A model generated the notes under the pieces. That model worked only from the letters and a program-made list of their open reading frames with translations. It was not told the origin of the DNA and made no database searches. This document shows, piece after piece, positions 26,137 through 35,791 of a stretch of 64,000 nt of DNA. Position 1 is the first letter of the stretch. Each line of letters opens with the position of its first letter. The translations under genes were made by a program, and so were the position numbers. This stretch comes from Fodinibius sp036381435 (GTDB lineage Bacteria; Bacteroidota; Rhodothermia; Balneolales; Balneolaceae), in assembly GCA_036381435.1 (NCBI GenBank), contig DASVCW010000045.1:1-64000 (forward strand), written 5' to 3'.

Positions 26137-28829
26137 TATTCTGCGTTCAGTTCGTTCAAAATTCCTTTTAATTTTTGCAGGCTGTTCTTTGTATCTTCCT
26201 GCTTGTCGCGTTCGCGCTGTACAACATCATCAGGGGCATTATTTACAAAGCCTTCATTACTCAGTTTTCCTTTTACTGATTTAAGAAAACCTTCCAGCCG
26301 GTTGATTTCCCTCTCAACACGTTCACGTTCTTTATCAAGATCAATCAGTCCTTCAAGCGGTACAAAAATTTCAGTCCCTTCAATAACGGATGAAGCGGAC
26401 GTTTTCGGTTTTTGCAGATCTGCTTTAGCTTCGAATTCACCAATTGATTGAAGCTTTCTAAAGACCCATTCATTTTGCTGAAGCGCCTCAACCGACTTCT
26501 CATCATTGGCATTGATAAGCAGATCAATTTCGTCATTGGGACTTACATTAAACTCAGCGCGTATATTTCGAACGGATGAAATGATGCGCTGAATTTGCGT
26601 GAAGAGTTCTTGGTCACTTTCAGAAACAGCAGCCCCGTCAAATTCCGGCCATTGAGCTACGATCATAGCTTCTTTGGTTTTGCGGGGACGAATGTGCTGC
26701 CAGATTTCTTCAGTGATGAACGGCATGAAGGGGTGAAGCAACTTCATCAGTTCTTCGAAGAAACTGAGCGCAACGGAAAGACGATCATCGGGAATTTTCG
26801 CTCCCGGTTCATCGGCTTTGATCAGTTCGATATACCAGTCGCAGAAGTCATCCCAGATCAGTGAGTAAATTTTACGCAGTGCTTCATTGATACGGAATGA
26901 TTCCATCTCTTTATTGACACTCTCGATCGTCTCATTCAGGCGCGAAAGCATCCAGCGGTCAACCAGATTGGCTTCTTCAATTTCCAGTTTGTCGGCATAT
27001 TCCACATCTTCCTGCTTGTTCATTGACAGAAAGCGGAAGGCGTTCCAGATCTTGTTGGCAAAATTTCGTCCCTGCTCACAAAGCTGCTCATCAAAAAGCA
27101 GGTCATTTCCGGCGGGGGATGAAAAGAGCATTCCCACTCGCACGCCATCAGCCCCATATTGCTCCATCAGCTTGATAGGATCGGGCGAATTACCCAACGA
27201 CTTTGACATTTTTCGTCGCTTTTTGTCCCGCACAATGCCGGTATAATACACGTTGCTGAATGGCTTTTCGCCGCGAAACTCATAACCGGAGATAATCATC
27301 CTTGCTACCCAGAAAAACATAATTTCCGGCGCCGTTACCAAGTCATCGGTAGGGTAGTAGTAGTTAATTTCTTCATTATCCGGATCTTTGAATCCGTCAA
27401 AAACGGTCATCGGCCAAAGCCATGAAGAAAACCAGGTGTCGAGTACATCTTCATCCTGTGAAATTTGCTCTTTGGTAAGTGAAGACCCCGATTTTTCGCG
27501 TGCCTTTTCAACGGCTTCATCTTCTGTTTTAGCAATTACATAATGATCTTTACCATCTCCATAATACCAGGCAGGAATCCGCTGCCCCCACCAGAGCTGA
27601 CGAGAAATACACCAGTCACGAATGTTCTCCATCCAGTGACGGTACGAGTTTTTGAATTTAGCGGGATGAAACTGTATTTCATCATTCATCACGTTTTCAA
27701 GAGCGGGCTTGGACAGTTCATCCATTTTGCAAAACCACTGCAGCGAAAGGCGCGGCTCGATAATTGCATCTGTTCGCTCAGAATAACCGATCTTGTTGGT
27801 TATTTCTTCAACCTCGAGAAGCTGATCAGCTTTTTCCAGATCTTTAACGATAAGCTTACGTGCTTCAAAGCGGTCTTTACCCACATAGAATTGTCCCGCT
27901 TCGCTTACGGTTCCATCGGCATTTAGCATGTCAATGATTTCCAGATCATGCTTTTGTCCGATTTGGTAATCGTTCTCATCATGTGCCGGTGTAATCTTCA
28001 GACAACCTGTTCCGTATTCCGGATCTACATATTCATCAGCGATAATCGGTACTTCTCGCCCCACTACTGGGATAATAGCGGTCTTGCCAACCAAATCTTT
28101 GTATCGCTCATCATCAGGGTGAACACAGACAGCCGTATCAGCCAGAATGGTCTCAGGACGTGTGGTGGCGATGGTAATTCCGTCATCTTCACCCTTCACT
28201 TTATACCGCACATGATACAATTTGGACTGTACTTCACGGTGTAGCACTTCTTCATCCGACAATGCGGTTTGTGCTTCCGGGTCCCAGTTGATCATCCGCT
28301 TACCGCGATATATGTAGCCACGGTCGTACAACTCAATAAAGCAATCGATAACGGCTTCATACAGGTCATCTTCAAGAGTGAAGCGGGTGCGTTCCCAGTC
28401 GCAGGAAGCCCCCAGTTTTCGAAGCTGCTGCAGGATAATGCCGCCGTGCTCGTCAGTCCATTCCCATGCATGGTCTAAAAATTCTTTACGGGTCAGGTCA
28501 GCTTTTGTGATGCCTTCTTTACGAAGTTTCTGTACCACTTTTGCCTCAGTAGCGATGGAAGCATGATCCGTTCCAGGTACCCAGCAGGCATTTTTGCCTA
28601 ACATTCGTGCACGACGTACCAGCACATCCTGAATGGTGTTGTTGAGCATGTGCCCCATATGTAAAACACCGGTCACATTAGGCGGGGGAATAACAACGGT
28701 ATATGATTCCCGCTCATCCGGCTCGGAATGAAAAAAACCGTTTTCTTCCCAAAAGGTGTACCATTTTTCTTCTACATTGTTGGGATCAAAATGCTTCGGG
28801 ATGTCCTGAAGGGCTGTAGATTTACTCAA
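26136..28829 (-). CDS. valS: valyl-tRNA synthetase
   Basis: An 897-residue class I synthetase that charges tRNA-Val and edits Thr. The HIGH motif appears as VTGVLHMGHML near residue 52, followed by the CP1 editing domain (TTRPETILADTAV, TGCLKITPAHDENDY). The KMSKS loop is RKMSKSLGNSPDP. The anticodon-binding helical domain follows, and a C-terminal coiled coil (DLDKERERVEREINRLE) completes it. No Val-responsive T-box is visible upstream. Confidence 0.97.
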   Translation of the reverse strand: MSKSTALQDIPKHFDPNNVEEKWYTFWEENGFFHSEPDERESYTVVIPPPNVTGVLHMGHMLNNTIQDVLVRRARMLGKNACWVPGTDHASIATEAKVVQKLRKEGITKADLTRKEFLDHAWEWTDEHGGIILQQLRKLGASCDWERTRFTLEDDLYEAVIDCFIELYDRGYIYRGKRMINWDPEAQTALSDEEVLHREVQSKLYHVRYKVKGEDDGITIATTRPETILADTAVCVHPDDERYKDLVGKTAIIPVVGREVPIIADEYVDPEYGTGCLKITPAHDENDYQIGQKHDLEIIDMLNADGTVSEAGQFYVGKDRFEARKLIVKDLEKADQLLEVEEITNKIGYSERTDAIIEPRLSLQWFCKMDELSKPALENVMNDEIQFHPAKFKNSYRHWMENIRDWCISRQLWWGQRIPAWYYGDGKDHYVIAKTEDEAVEKAREKSGSSLTKEQISQDEDVLDTWFSSWLWPMTVFDGFKDPDNEEINYYYPTDDLVTAPEIMFFWVARMIISGYEFRGEKPFSNVYYTGIVRDKKRRKMSKSLGNSPDPIKLMEQYGADGVRVGMLFSSPAGNDLLFDEQLCEQGRNFANKIWNAFRFLSMNKQEDVEYADKLEIEEANLVDRWMLSRLNETIESVNKEMESFRINEALRKIYSLIWDDFCDWYIELIKADEPGAKIPDDRLSVALSFFEELMKLLHPFMPFITEEIWQHIRPRKTKEAMIVAQWPEFDGAAVSESDQELFTQIQRIISSVRNIRAEFNVSPNDEIDLLINANDEKSVEALQQNEWVFRKLQSIGEFEAKADLQKPKTSASSVIEGTEIFVPLEGLIDLDKERERVEREINRLEGFLKSVKGKLSNEGFVNNAPDDVVQRERDKQEDTKNSLQKLKGILNELNAE

Positions 28830-28871
28830 AACTGTGATATATGAAAGATTTTTGAGGTTATTGCAAAAAGA

Positions 28872-28951
28872 AGGAACGCGAATGAAGCAGACTAAGCGAA
28901 TTAACGCAGAGATAAAATATCAATCCGCTTAATCTATTTAATCCGCGTTTT
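28872..28951. repeat. dispersed inverted repeat, family G copy 2
   Basis: Starts GGAACGCGAATGAAGCAGAC, contains AAGCGAATTAACGCAGAG, and ends ATCCGCTTAATCTATTTAAT then CCGCGTTTT. The two halves are imperfect inverted copies (AACGCG/CGCGTT; AAGCG/CGCTT). The unit resembles the element on the other side of valS. It fills the valS-rsmB gap. Confidence 0.65.
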
Positions 28952-28958
28952 ATTGAAC

Positions 28959-30278
28959 TTAGCTAAGACGTTTCATTCTTACGCCAAAGTGTCCGTCACA
29001 ATTGTGCTTGTGTGGAAATGTCTGATAAGCGAAGCCGCCATCCATCATAATTTCTTCAGGTACGAAACCTTCAACGGATTCAAGCTCAAAATTCTCGTGA
29101 TTATCCAGGAAGTTCATCACCTGTTCCATGTTTTCCTCTTCTTCGAGAGAGCAGGTACTATAAACAAGCCGTCCGCCTTTTTTCACCATTTTAGCAGCAG
29201 ATTCAAGCAGTTTGGCCTGTAGTTCAACCGCATTTTTGAGGCTTTCTTCATCACGCCGCCAGCGAAGATCAGCGCGCTTGCTTAGAACGCCGGTGCCGGT
29301 ACAGGGAGCATCAAGCAAAACGCCGTCGGTTTCATCCAGTTCAAGATTAGTGACATCAGCGCGGCGTACTCTGATATTTTCGGCTTGGTAGGAGAGGGCG
29401 CTCTCAGCCAGTTTATCAAGCCGTTCGGATGAGATGTCCACAGCCAGAATGTTGCCTTCTCCATTCATCAGATCTGACATCAAAATACTTTTAGTCCCCG
29501 GTGCGGCGCAGAGATCATAAATCTTTTCACCCGGTTGAGGGTCCAGCAGAAAAGGGGCAAAGCCGGCGGCGATATCCTGAATCTGGCAAAACCCTTTTTG
29601 CAGCCAACCGTTTGAAATGAAGGGAGCTACGCTTTCAACCTGAAAGTAGCCGGGCAGCCATTCGCTTTCGGTAAAGTCAATACCCTTTTTGCTCATTCTG
29701 AGCCTGAAATTGTCAGTCTTAGTTCGAAGATTGTTAGCGCGTATGTAGTAAACGGGACGTTGATTATTGGCCTGCATCAACTGAAATGCTTCGCGTTCGC
29801 CAAAGCGTTTGGCCCACCGTTTTACCAGCCATTGGGGATGGGAAAAAGTGGTAGCTACAAGTTTTGTACGGTCTTTATAAGAGGGCTTGGGCAGATTATC
29901 AAGGTCGCGCTGCAGGTTGCGCATAATGGCATTTGTCAAATCACCGGTGCGCGATCCAAGCTTAAGTTTGGCGATTTCAACCGACTCATTTATAGCTGCA
30001 TAATCGGGCGTACTGTTCATGAAAATCATATCATAGATGCCCAATCGAAGAATGTTTTTCAGATTGGTTTTCATCTCGTCAATTTTCACATTAGAAAATT
30101 CATCAATCAAAAAATCGAGATAGGCCCGGCGCCTCAAAATATTTTGAACATACTCACGTACTTCTGCCCGACCACGGGAATCGAGTTCATCGGCAGTAGA
30201 ATAATCAAGCACACCATTTTCATCAAAATCTATTAATATTTCTATACTGACAGAGCGAGCAGTTGCTTCAGTTTCCAA
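28959..30278 (-). CDS. rsmB: 16S rRNA (cytosine-967-C5)-methyltransferase
   Basis: A 439-residue m5C methyltransferase. The N-terminal NusB-like RNA-binding domain fills about residues 1-140. The SAM site is DLCAAPGTKSILMSDLM. The two catalytic cysteines are in DAPCTGTGVLSKRADLRWRR and VYSTCSLEEEENMEQV. RsmB modifies C967 of 16S rRNA. It could belong to the wider RsmB/NOP family, but the NusB domain favours RsmB. Located upstream of valS on the same strand with a repeat between. Confidence 0.94.
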   Translation of the reverse strand: METEATARSVSIEILIDFDENGVLDYSTADELDSRGRAEVREYVQNILRRRAYLDFLIDEFSNVKIDEMKTNLKNILRLGIYDMIFMNSTPDYAAINESVEIAKLKLGSRTGDLTNAIMRNLQRDLDNLPKPSYKDRTKLVATTFSHPQWLVKRWAKRFGEREAFQLMQANNQRPVYYIRANNLRTKTDNFRLRMSKKGIDFTESEWLPGYFQVESVAPFISNGWLQKGFCQIQDIAAGFAPFLLDPQPGEKIYDLCAAPGTKSILMSDLMNGEGNILAVDISSERLDKLAESALSYQAENIRVRRADVTNLELDETDGVLLDAPCTGTGVLSKRADLRWRRDEESLKNAVELQAKLLESAAKMVKKGGRLVYSTCSLEEEENMEQVMNFLDNHENFELESVEGFVPEEIMMDGGFAYQTFPHKHNCDGHFGVRMKRLS

Positions 30279-30847
30279 TGCAATATTCGGTTTTAAGTTA
30301 AAAATTCAGCTAATTTGTAGAGACAAATAGTTTATTCAACGTTCGAATGAACGTTAGCTTATATCTCAATTCTGTTGAACAAGAATGATGGTCGAACAGG
30401 TTGCGAAAAATACAGTTTTAGGAGGGGAGTTGCTAACCTGTATTTACAATTTTAAAAATTAATGTGGGATCAACCGACATCTGTTCCTGGAGTAAAGTCC
30501 CCTTTATAGCAATTAACGTAAATTAGGATAGAGAATGTTGCCGAAGGGGATGATGTGCAGGAAACCTTTACTAAATGACATTCCCCTTTTTCTGTTCATT
30601 TTTTCAGTGATGAAAAAACGAACCAAAAAAATCACCGGGCTAAAAATTATTCAGACTCATGTTTATTCGCGCTTCGGCAAATTATTTAACTCGGCTCCGA
30701 AAAGGCGCGGAGCCTCAGACAGAAATAATTTGTTTTCCTCAGCGCTCATTCACATAAGCGGAGCCTTCACAATTTTAGGCCGGAGGTGGAAACAGTAATG
30801 GAGGATGGGCCCGAACAGGGCAAATTGCAGAAATAGGTTCTAATTAA
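30279..30847. other. gene-poor gap with a long hairpin
   Basis: A 569-bp gap between the rsmB start and the APC permease stop. An 87-codon plus-strand frame here is Lys/Arg-rich, matches nothing I know and runs through the hairpin, so I do not call it. The clear structure is at 30678-30732: CAAATTATTT pairs with AAATAATTTG, enclosing GGCTCCG/CGGAGCC. It may be another repeat or the permease terminator. Confidence 0.6.
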
Positions 30848-32173
30848 TCAGCTTTTTTTCAATCGCGCAATCAAGTACAGCGGGAGGCCGAGCAGCAGAA
30901 TTCCGATGCCGACGAAAGCGCCCATGCCGGTAAAAATGATGCTTGAGTAAAGAAGATAAAGACAGACGATGATAAAAAGAATGGGTGTTACCGGGTAAAA
31001 AGGCACTTTAAAAGATTCTTTTTCCTCAACAGTTCTGCTTCGAAAGATGAAAAGAGAAGCAGTAGTAAGCAGAATGAAAAACCAGAAAACGGGCGCGGTA
31101 TAATCAACCATGGTGGTGACGGCTTCTTTGGTGATGCTTCCTAAAATAATCAATCCGAGAGCGATAGCACCCTGAACCAAAAGTGCATTGACGGGGGCGT
31201 TACATGAACCGTTCCAGCGGCCGATAAATTTAAACAGGGAGAAATCACGCCCCAGAGCATAGTTTGTACGGGCGCCGGTTATGATGGTGGCGTTTGCCGT
31301 AGAAAAGGCAGAAATAATGACAATCACAGCAACGATAAAAGACGCATCGGAACCCATAATTTGATTACTGAGAGCAACGCCGACAGCATCAGAATTGCGA
31401 ATGGTATCAAGTCCCAGAACCTGAAGGTAAGCGGTGTTGATCAGGACATAAATAAGAGTGATGCCGGCCAGACCGTACAGCAGCACGCGACTCATGTTGC
31501 GGCGCACATCTTTAATCTCTGCCGAGAGGTAAACGCCTTCGTTCCACCCGCCGTACGTTAACAGCACAAAAATCATAGCCGCACCCGCCGAGCTTTTTAC
31601 GGTTGATGTTGGAGATTCAGCTGATGCTGAGACTTCTGTTCCGTTAAAGAGGCCGATCAATCCCGCTAAAATGAGAATGGCGACAATAGCACCGGTAAAC
31701 AGGCTCTGTATATTTAGTGAAGGTTGGGTACCGAGAATATTCAGCCCGGTAAGCAAAATCACGGTGATAGCGGCATAGATTGATGAACTATATTCGCCTA
31801 AATCATAAATTACGGAGGCATAATCACCCAAAATAAAAGCTCCCAAAGCGATGGAGCCGGTTTGGATGACGGTCATGCGTCCCCAGGAAAATAAAAAGCC
31901 GACGGTGGAACCGTAGGCTTCGGTCAGGAAGTGGTATTCTCCGCCGGCATCAGGTTTGGCAGTGGCGAGTTCAGCATAGCAGAGGGCACCTAAAACGGAA
32001 ATGATTCCACCGGCAATCCAAAAAGCGATGTAATGAAGTTCGGTGGATGAATTTTGTGCTACCATGGTCGGCAGGCGAAAAATACCGATACCCACTACAA
32101 TGCCGATCACTACAGCAATTGCGCTTAAATTGTTAAATACTTGCAGCGGGCGACCGGTTTGGGAATTATCCAT
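30848..32173 (-). CDS. APC-family amino acid permease
   Basis: A 441-residue inner-membrane transporter with about 12 hydrophobic segments. The first helix carries the APC signature GIVVGIGIFRLP, matching the G-x-G-I-F substrate-binding loop of LAT-like permeases. GALCYAELATAKPDAGGEYHFLTEAYG is the conserved helix 2-3 region, as in YfnA/SteT-like exchangers. The substrate (probably a neutral amino acid) cannot be told. It follows the methyltransferase on the minus strand, with a family C repeat between them. Confidence 0.9.
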   Translation of the reverse strand: MDNSQTGRPLQVFNNLSAIAVVIGIVVGIGIFRLPTMVAQNSSTELHYIAFWIAGGIISVLGALCYAELATAKPDAGGEYHFLTEAYGSTVGFLFSWGRMTVIQTGSIALGAFILGDYASVIYDLGEYSSSIYAAITVILLTGLNILGTQPSLNIQSLFTGAIVAILILAGLIGLFNGTEVSASAESPTSTVKSSAGAAMIFVLLTYGGWNEGVYLSAEIKDVRRNMSRVLLYGLAGITLIYVLINTAYLQVLGLDTIRNSDAVGVALSNQIMGSDASFIVAVIVIISAFSTANATIITGARTNYALGRDFSLFKFIGRWNGSCNAPVNALLVQGAIALGLIILGSITKEAVTTMVDYTAPVFWFFILLTTASLFIFRSRTVEEKESFKVPFYPVTPILFIIVCLYLLYSSIIFTGMGAFVGIGILLLGLPLYLIARLKKS

Positions 32174-32207
32174 TTAGAAGTGAAGATTAAGCCTTTCTGT
32201 AGTCTCA

Positions 32208-32325
32208 TGTCATCCTGATCCGTCAGCTGGCGGATCAGGATCTGCAGCAGTAATATTATTAGTGACAGTAAAAGGAATTACTTCTACTGATGCTGATTCC
32301 CGAAAGCGTTCGGAACAGCATGACA
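32208..32325. repeat. dispersed palindromic repeat, family C copy 3 (diverged)
   Basis: Bounded by TGTCAT (32208) and ATGACA (32320-32325), like the other family C copies. The internal hairpins have different but self-consistent arms: CCTGATCCG/CGGATCAGG and GCTGATTCC...GGAACAGC. It lies between the permease start and the methyltransferase stop. Confidence 0.75.
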
Positions 32326-32331
32326 CTGCTG

Positions 32332-33198
32332 TCACTCTCGGGTGGCGGACCACATGGAGAATTCATTTTCATCACCATTGTGATGTTGTACCATACCGGT
32401 AATTTCATCTCCTTCCACACGTCCGCTAAAGATGTAATGCTGCCCGTCGTTACCGGCTCTTATTTTAATGCGGGATCCATGTAGTGTTGCTTTCTTGACA
32501 TCATAAGAATTGCCATTGCCGTCAGTAAGAGAGACATCAATCTCCTGGTACCTTTGATTGATATCCATGGTAAAATCTTTTCCGTCGGCCGACCAGCTCC
32601 AGTTACCTGAAGTCTTTGCGGGAATCACCCAAAAATAAACCTCATGAGAGCCACCGCCATTCTCATTATTTACGGTCAGTTGTTTATCGGGCTTCCAGTC
32701 GCCCATATCAAAATCGTGTGAGACAATACGCGTGCCCGGTTCAAGTTCCTCAAGAAGTTTTGGCCGTAATTGCTTGTTGACGCTGGGTAGCAGGTACATG
32801 GTAATTACAGAAGCTCTGCTGAAATCAGTTTCGAAAAGGTCTTTTTGCATGAACATAATCTGATCATCAACATTTGCCTCAGCCGCATTTGCACGTGCTT
32901 CTTTTATTCGCTGAGGGTCGAGGTCTACACCGTGACCGGTGGCTCCCCGTTTGGCTGCGGCAATAACAATTCGTCCGTCACCTGATCCCAGATCAATCAC
33001 ATAATCGCTGGAGTTGACATTGGCGACATCAAGCATTTGTTCTACTACATTTTCTGGCGTAGGCACAAATGGCACGTCGAGATCCTGAGCCCAAAGATAG
33101 GGTGAACTTAAGAACAGGAATCCACAGATAACCAGAAGCTGAAAGGAAAAGCGAGTAACAAGATTACTTAATGGTTTGAATACAGCCATAATTTTCAC
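32332..33198 (-). CDS. apparently exported class I SAM methyltransferase
   Basis: A 288-residue protein with an N-terminal hydrophobic segment (about residues 17-35) ending WAQD, which looks like a cleavable signal peptide. Next is FVPTPENVVEQMLDVANV, then a class I SAM-binding motif VIDLGSGDGRIVIAAAKRG and an acidic strand GVDLDP. The last 100 residues are an extra beta-rich region (WSWSADGKDFTM through MVQHHNGDENEF). A methyltransferase facing the periplasm would lack SAM, so the signal could instead be a membrane anchor. Substrate unknown. Confidence 0.8.
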   Translation of the reverse strand: MKIMAVFKPLSNLVTRFSFQLLVICGFLFLSSPYLWAQDLDVPFVPTPENVVEQMLDVANVNSSDYVIDLGSGDGRIVIAAAKRGATGHGVDLDPQRIKEARANAAEANVDDQIMFMQKDLFETDFSRASVITMYLLPSVNKQLRPKLLEELEPGTRIVSHDFDMGDWKPDKQLTVNNENGGGSHEVYFWVIPAKTSGNWSWSADGKDFTMDINQRYQEIDVSLTDGNGNSYDVKKATLHGSRIKIRAGNDGQHYIFSGRVEGDEITGMVQHHNGDENEFSMWSATRE

Positions 33199-33752
33199 CC
33201 AAAAATTTTGATGATTAGAATAGGAGTCTTGATAAACAAATTTTAGAAGTAAATTTATAACTTATTTGAAGCTGTGTAGGTTCCGTTATGGTAATATTTT
33301 TGGAAATAAAGATTCTAACCCATTGAGTGGTTAGAATCTTTATAACAAGCTGTCAGCGTCCGCAGGACCTGACAGCGTTGTTGATAAAAAGATCAAAAGA
33401 CGCTGACAGGAACCAGAAAACCGCTGGTACGCTGTCAGGCCAATTTTTGAATTTCAACCGCTCAACTCCTTACTTCTATTTATGATTCACAAGCCTCGCC
33501 GGGGTCTGGCAATTTTGACAGGGAACATTGCCAAAATTTGAATATCTTTTGGAAGTGTACACACCTTAAAAATAAATTTTCGAGCGCAGTCAAGAACTCC
33601 GAATCCTCATTCTACGATCATAAATCGTAAATCATTTTCCCTTGCCATTTCATAATAAAAAGCCTAACTTTTGCCGCCTGAAAAGGCATGGAATATTTGG
33701 GTTTTGTGAAGCGAATATTCAAAAATTAATCACTACAATTGATCTATAAATA
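33199..33752. other. 554-bp gap upstream of atpD with hairpin and repeat
   Basis: No gene recognised. A perfect 13-bp hairpin AAAGATTCTAACC/GGTTAGAATCTTT lies at 33308-33341, followed by the family B element. The segment 33540-33752 is AT-rich and should hold the atpD promoter, but I see no clear match. GCCTGAAAAGGC near 33680 is a small palindrome. Confidence 0.7.
33350..33438. repeat. dispersed palindromic repeat, family B copy 1
   Basis: Two stem-loops. The first is CTGTCAG (33350-33356)/CTGACAG (33369-33375). The second is CTGACAG (33403-33409), CCAG (33413-33416)/CTGG (33424-33427), CTGTCAG (33432-33438). The second unit recurs at 47315 (inverted) and 50369. The 47315 copy has paired changes in both stem arms. 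Confidence 0.9.
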
Positions 33753-35252
33753 ATGAATAAAGGAACCGTTGCACAGGTTATTGGACCCGTTGTGGATGTT
33801 GATTTCGATCAGGGAGACATCCCCCCGGTACTTAATGCGCTTTATATTGAACGTGAAGACCAATCAAAGCTTTATTTGGAAGTTGCTCAACACCTCGGTG
33901 AAAACCGGGTTCGTACCATCGCTATGGATTCTACTGATGGTTTGATTCGTGAAGCGGAAGTAATTAATACCGGTTCACCCATTTCCATGCCTGTTGGAGA
34001 AGATATTCGCGGGCGTGTGTTCAACGTTGTTGGTGAGCCTATTGACGGTATTGAAGCTCCCAAAGGCGATGAGCAATATCCTATTCACCGTCCTGCTCCC
34101 GATTTTGAAGATTTGGCCACATCAACCGAAATGCTTGAAACAGGTATTAAGGTTATTGATTTGCTTTGTCCCTATGCCAAAGGGGGTAAAACCGGCTTGT
34201 TTGGCGGTGCCGGAGTAGGAAAAACAGTTCTTATTCAGGAATTGATCAATAATATTGCCAAAGGTCACGGTGGTTTGTCTGTATTTGCAGGTGTTGGTGA
34301 GCGTACCCGCGAAGGGAATGACCTTCTTCGTGAAATGCTCGAAGCCGACATTATCAATTACGGCGAAAAGTTTAAAGAAGATTTTGAAAACGGCGAATGG
34401 AATTTAGAAAAGGTTGATAAAAAAACCCTGAAAGAATCTAAGGCTACTTTCGTGTTCGGACAAATGAACGAACCGCCGGGAGCTCGTGCTCGTGTTGCGC
34501 TATCGGGTTTGACGATTGCTGAATATTTCCGTGACGAAGTGAGTCGCGACATTCTGTTTTTTATTGATAATATTTTCCGCTTCACCCAAGCCGGTTCTGA
34601 AGTATCGGCTCTTCTCGGACGTATGCCGTCGGCGGTAGGTTATCAACCTACTCTGGCTACTGAGATGGGTGACCTGCAGGAGCGAATTACATCAACCAAA
34701 AACGGTTCAATTACATCGGTTCAGGCTGTATATGTTCCTGCCGATGACTTGACCGATCCCGCTCCCGCAACCACTTTTGCTCACCTCGATGCCACTACCG
34801 TACTAAGCCGTGCGTTAACGCAGATCGGTATTTATCCCGCTGTAGATCCGCTCGATTCTTCATCCCGAATTCTGGATCCGCATATTGTGGGTAAGGAGCA
34901 CTATGCAACGGCCCAGCAAGTGATCGAGATTTTGCAAAAATACAAAGACTTGCAGGATATCATTGCCATTCTGGGTATGGATGAACTTTCTGATGAAGAT
35001 AAAACAACCGTTGCCCGGGCTCGTCGCATTCAGCGATTCTTAAGTCAGCCGTTCTTTGTGGCTGAACAGTTTACAGGCCAGGCCGGTAAATACATCAGCA
35101 TTGATGATACGGTTAAAGGCTTTAAGAAAATTCTTGACGGTGAACTGGATCATCTTCCCGAAAAAGCTTTTTATATGGTAGGTACTATTGAAGAAGCAGA
35201 GGAAAAAGGCGAGCAGTTATTAGCCGAAGAAGAAGCCATAGCCGCAGAATAA
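33753..35252 (+). CDS. atpD: F-type ATP synthase subunit beta
   Basis: The 499-residue catalytic subunit of F1. Walker A is GGAGVGKTVLIQ, followed by the AGVGERTREGNDL segment with the catalytic glutamate region. The Walker B strand is ILFFIDNIFRFTQAGSEVSALLGRMPSAVGYQPTL (quoted in part as the FIDNIFRFTQAGSE core). The C-terminal DELSDEDKT (DELSEED-like) motif that contacts subunit gamma is present. Only atpC follows; the rest of the ATP synthase genes are not in the window, an arrangement common in the Bacteroidetes/Chlorobi group. Confidence 0.98.
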   Translation: MNKGTVAQVIGPVVDVDFDQGDIPPVLNALYIEREDQSKLYLEVAQHLGENRVRTIAMDSTDGLIREAEVINTGSPISMPVGEDIRGRVFNVVGEPIDGIEAPKGDEQYPIHRPAPDFEDLATSTEMLETGIKVIDLLCPYAKGGKTGLFGGAGVGKTVLIQELINNIAKGHGGLSVFAGVGERTREGNDLLREMLEADIINYGEKFKEDFENGEWNLEKVDKKTLKESKATFVFGQMNEPPGARARVALSGLTIAEYFRDEVSRDILFFIDNIFRFTQAGSEVSALLGRMPSAVGYQPTLATEMGDLQERITSTKNGSITSVQAVYVPADDLTDPAPATTFAHLDATTVLSRALTQIGIYPAVDPLDSSSRILDPHIVGKEHYATAQQVIEILQKYKDLQDIIAILGMDELSDEDKTTVARARRIQRFLSQPFFVAEQFTGQAGKYISIDDTVKGFKKILDGELDHLPEKAFYMVGTIEEAEEKGEQLLAEEEAIAAE

Positions 35253-35259
35253 GCAGAAT

Positions 35260-35679
35260 ATGAACATCTTTAAGGCACAGATTCTCACTCCCGAAGGTTC
35301 ATTATTTGATGATGAAGTAACGGGAGTGCGCATGCCCGGAACAATGGGCAGTTTTGAAGTGAAAGCACTTCACGCAGATATTATTTCAACGCTTGAAGTG
35401 GGGGAGATCATCGTTCGCAGAGCTACAGGAGGGGAACAGCGGTTTGCTGTAACCGGTGGTTTTGTTGAAGTGGTTGATAATAAGCTCACTTTGCTGGCCG
35501 AAGCAGCCGAAGCGGTTGAAGAAATAGACGTCGCCCGGGCGGAAGAGTCCAGAGAAAGAGCGCGTGCCCGCATTGCTTCGGGAGAAAAGCATATTGATAT
35601 AGAACGTGCCCGACGATCTCTTGAACGTGCAGAAAATCGTATTAAATTATCTGTTGATATTACTTCTTCTATGCAGTAG
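35260..35679 (+). CDS. atpC: F-type ATP synthase subunit epsilon
   Basis: A 139-residue central-stalk subunit that couples and restrains rotation. The N-terminal beta-sandwich (FKAQILTPEGSLFDDEVTGVRMPGTMGSF in family position) is followed by GGFVEVVDNKLTLLAEAAE and a helical hairpin (RARARIASGEKHID). It starts 7 bases after the atpD stop, so the two are co-transcribed, and a strong terminator follows. Confidence 0.96.
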   Translation: MNIFKAQILTPEGSLFDDEVTGVRMPGTMGSFEVKALHADIISTLEVGEIIVRRATGGEQRFAVTGGFVEVVDNKLTLLAEAAEAVEEIDVARAEESRERARARIASGEKHIDIERARRSLERAENRIKLSVDITSSMQ

Positions 35680-35705
35680 CGGGTAGAAAGTAATTAGTAG
35701 AAAGT

Positions 35706-35739
35706 AAAAAGGCGGTCCCAAAAGGAGACTGCCTTTTTT
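35706..35739 (+). terminator. atpDC terminator
   Basis: AAAAAGGCgGTC pairs with GACtGCCTTTTTT around a 9-base loop, about 27 bases after the atpC stop. Confidence 0.88.
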
Positions 35740-35791
35740 ATTTTCAAGGATTCTGTTCGGATTTTTATCTCATTTCTCGTTTGGTTATCTC

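Noticed and set aside
30535..30798. 87-codon open frame
   Set aside because: It runs through a long hairpin, has no recognisable domain and an unusual composition.
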